Shown in pieces: positions 62,048 through 64,000 of a stretch of DNA of 64,000 nt. The notes beneath the pieces are model-generated. The model was not told the DNA's origin. It ran no database searches and saw only the letters and a program-made list of their open reading frames with translations. A program made the translations under genes and the position numbers. Numbering within the stretch: the first letter of the stretch is position 1; each line of letters begins with the position of its first letter. The DNA comes from Nocardia vinacea NBRC 16497 (GTDB lineage: Bacteria > Actinomycetota > Actinomycetes > Mycobacteriales > Mycobacteriaceae), in assembly GCF_000308835.1 (NCBI RefSeq), contig NZ_BAGN01000007.1, forward strand, positions 1-64,000, read 5' to 3'.

Positions 62048-62536
62048 TCAGTGTTGTTCGCCGGCGCTCGATCGGTGCGAAAAGTGTCCCTTTTCTGCTT
62101 GTTCCATCAGACGCATGAATTGATCCGTACCCAGGTGGACGAGCTCCTCGTGGTCGCCTGCCTCGAAGTAGACATCGGGCACCGTGGTGAGACTTTCGTC
62201 CATCAGCGTCTGTACGCCGTACGCGCTACAAACGGCCGGGATCGCGCCGATCTCGCAATCCGGGAACACGTTGCGTAGCTCGGATTCCTTGGCCAGCACC
62301 AGATGTCGTCCGGTTTGCGACCACAGCTTCGATAAACGCAGGTGATGTGTAGACGGCACCACCGCGCCGACGTAGCCCTGCTCGTCTTCGAGCATGATCG
62401 TCTTGGCGAGACGGTCGCCGGGGATATGTGCCGCTTCCGCTGCCTGGGCGCTGGTAAAGGTGTGCGGATGACGTACAACTTCGTACGTGACGCCCGCCTT
62501 GCGCAAGCATGCTTCCACGGTCGACGAAATAGACAT
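62048..62536 (-). CDS. YbaK/EbsC family aminoacyl-tRNA deacylase-like protein
   Basis: 162 residues from the ATG at 62536, with GGAGG six bases upstream. Y-E-V-V-R-H-P-H-T-F-T-S-A-Q-A-A-E-A-A-H-I, R-L-A-K-T-I-M-L (catalytic-type lysine), A-V-V-P-S-T-H-H-L, and G-A-I-P-A-V at the C-half are YbaK-domain traits. Family members hydrolyse mischarged tRNA, for instance Cys- or Ala-tRNA(Pro); substrate here unknown. The C-terminal 30 residues (H-F-S-H-R-S-S) are extra. Confidence 0.87.
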   Translation of the reverse strand: MSISSTVEACLRKAGVTYEVVRHPHTFTSAQAAEAAHIPGDRLAKTIMLEDEQGYVGAVVPSTHHLRLSKLWSQTGRHLVLAKESELRNVFPDCEIGAIPAVCSAYGVQTLMDESLTTVPDVYFEAGDHEELVHLGTDQFMRLMEQAEKGHFSHRSSAGEQH

Positions 62537-62815
62537 CGCGGACCTCCACTGATCGGCTCGTGCACCACCGAACACGGTGGCAATCGGCAACAGCGCTAGA
62601 CCGTTCTGCGAGATAGTCTGCGCCTTTGAGCGATCGGTGTCGGCCCAAACCGTCAAATCCCACCGAGTGCCGGTTGCGTCCGTGTCCGCAAAAGCCATAT
62701 CGCCACTGGCGCCATGAGCTGCTGCCTGCGGTCGTGGTACCGCCGCCAGCACCCAGGACCGCGACGTCGCGGTCACACTCCTCGGCCGGACTACGGGAGT
62801 GGTTCTCCACGTCTG

Positions 62816-63703
62816 TTATTCGGTCGCGGGTTCGTCTTCGGCGGCCTCGGCTGGGCCGAGGGCTCGTGGGGGTGCGGTGAGGGCCTGCATTGCGCCGAGA
62901 CCTGCGCCGATTCCCGCGCCGATGGCGGCGAGCGGTGCCGCCATGATGGCCGCGCCGTATGCGGCGCCGATTGGCCCCGCGGCGAGACCGATCGGTGCGA
63001 ACGGCAAGCCGATCACCAGACCGAGTGCACCGCCGACACCTGCGCCGATCAGTGCGAACGGGCTCGCAACCGCTGCGCCTGCGGCAGCACCGAGCGCCGC
63101 GGAGCCGACGGTCTGACTCGCAACACGATCGGAGCGAGTGCGTTCCATACCGACCGAGTCGAAGAACGTTGCGAGATCGGCTTCGGTGACCGACGCGGCG
63201 TCGTTGAGTTGGATGGCGGGCTCCCGTGGCAGCCAATCCGGTGCCTCGACCTGCACATTGCCGAAACGCAACATGCCCGACGGCGGCGCGATCGGCGGCA
63301 CCGGCGCGACCAGGACCGGGCCGTGCAGGGACTCGACCGGCGACAGATACTCGTCTTTCGGTACCGGTCGCGCCCACTGCAGCGAACTGCGCGTGTCGTC
63401 CGGGATTCGCGTTCCCCGGTACGGGCGCACATTCGGCGCTTGGGCGGCGGGCCAGTCCGAGGACTGCTTCGTCTGCTCTGCCTGCACGGCGGGGGTCCAC
63501 TCGCCTGAATCCGTGGCGTCGGCCACGAAGGCAACCTCGCCGCCGTGCTCAATCCGGCTCACCTGAACGTACCGGCCGAGCTCAGCGTTCGCGGTACCGC
63601 CGCTACCCACCAGAGTGAGAACAACCGGAACCGCTCCCGCCACGACCATCGACCCAGCTTTCTGTTGACGCGAACTGACTTTTCTGTGCTTGCCTGTGCC
63701 CAT
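62816..63703 (-). CDS. Secreted protein with Ala/Gly-rich hydrophobic C-terminus
   Basis: 295 residues from the ATG at 63703 (AAAGG six bases upstream). Basic start G-K-H-R-K-V-S-S-R-Q-Q-K, signal core M-V-V-A-G-A-V-P-V-V-L-T-L-V-G-S and a T-A-N-A cut near residue 40. A proline-rich middle follows, then about 90 residues of G-A-A-A-G-A-A-V-A-S and G-A-G-I-G-A-G-L-G-A-M type, resembling hydrophobic patches of actinobacterial envelope proteins. No enzyme motif. Similar Nocardia/Rhodococcus proteins are, as I recall, only described as hypothetical. Confidence 0.75.
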   Translation of the reverse strand: MGTGKHRKVSSRQQKAGSMVVAGAVPVVLTLVGSGGTANAELGRYVQVSRIEHGGEVAFVADATDSGEWTPAVQAEQTKQSSDWPAAQAPNVRPYRGTRIPDDTRSSLQWARPVPKDEYLSPVESLHGPVLVAPVPPIAPPSGMLRFGNVQVEAPDWLPREPAIQLNDAASVTEADLATFFDSVGMERTRSDRVASQTVGSAALGAAAGAAVASPFALIGAGVGGALGLVIGLPFAPIGLAAGPIGAAYGAAIMAAPLAAIGAGIGAGLGAMQALTAPPRALGPAEAAEDEPATE

Positions 63704-64000
63704 CTATTACCTTTCGCAGTGCAGAGAGACCTTGTTGATTCGCATTCGGATCCCGGGGCGGCTTGGATGGCCGAGCATGCTGTGACAGGGTCGAAGCACG
63801 GCCGTCACCACGGTGAACATGTCCACCATCAACCAGCCATGCCGCAACAATGAATATGACTCGGTCGGACTTGCAGAGCAGTCGGAGTTGGATCCCGGGG
63901 GGTCCCTATGTCTTTCGTCAAGCGGCAGCGCGCGGTAAGGGTGCTTTTTGTTGAGCATGGCGTGAGGACATCGCACGGGATCACCTTCGGTGCGTCACGG
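63704..64000. other. Right edge of window, no gene assigned
   Basis: About 300 bases. A reading frame on the minus strand (63707-63976) has no family resemblance and no good ribosome binding site. Probably the promoter region of the secreted-protein gene and the start of a neighbour outside the window. Confidence 0.4.

Noticed and set aside
63707-63976. 89-codon minus-strand frame at the right edge
   Set aside because: No Shine-Dalgarno, unusual composition and no recognisable motif.

Overview
The window looks like chromosomal DNA from a high-GC, mycolic-acid-making actinomycete, most likely Nocardia or a close relative. The evidence is the strong G/C third-position bias, many GTG starts, KasA-, FadD32-, MmpL- and antigen-85-like genes, a mycothiol-type maleylpyruvate isomerase, and a mycobacteria-like gene order at the left end (class V aminotransferase, quinone oxidoreductase, Ser and Arg tRNAs, hisC2). 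No plasmid, prophage or CRISPR array is visible. Genus and names rest on recalled family features, not on a search.

Left part (1-17 kb): a frameshifted, edge-truncated class V aminotransferase; a DUF4231 membrane protein; a short MetE-like protein; tRNA-Ser(TGA); a MarR regulator; a lactate-monooxygenase-like flavoenzyme; a quinone oxidoreductase; tRNA-Arg(ACG) and tRNA-Ser(GCT); a dienelactone-hydrolase-like protein without its nucleophile; hisC2; an antigen-85-like esterase; a Ni/Co permease with a possible leader peptide; a bacterial nitric oxide synthase; an AhpD-like peroxidase pair; and an Ohr / broken hydrolase / HxlR locus.

Middle part (17-41 kb): an envelope-type cassette (sugar epimerase, two-component system, GT-C-like membrane protein, and a five-gene overlapping operon of GT2, TIGR04282 transferase, methyltransferase, membrane molybdopterin oxidoreductase and a small membrane protein) is the best candidate for an uncharacterised system. 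It is followed by maleylpyruvate isomerase/RidA, a phytase-like lipoprotein, a 38-residue membrane peptide, a Dcm-Vsr pair, a KasA/FadD32-like pair, a heterodimeric ABC exporter behind a MerR-type promoter and with a repeated in-frame insert in one ATPase domain, prephenate dehydrogenase, tadA and tRNA-Ser(CGA).

Right part (41-64 kb): beside tRNA-Ser(CGA) lies about 0.8 kb of decayed coding DNA, an orphan antitoxin-like gene, three paralogous small membrane proteins and an EamA pseudogene with an internal deletion. Then come MmpL with a divergent TetR, an Rrf2 regulator with a second ABC exporter pair, a queuosine-salvage group (tgt, yhhQ-like transporter, gluQ), Pro/Gln-rich DUF4190 and RDD membrane proteins, an orphan DUF397 protein, a qcrB without qcrC/qcrA, a wax-ester-synthase-like acyltransferase with a degenerate active-site motif, a Trp/Arg-rich repeat membrane protein, a YbaK-type deacylase and a secreted Ala/Gly-rich protein.
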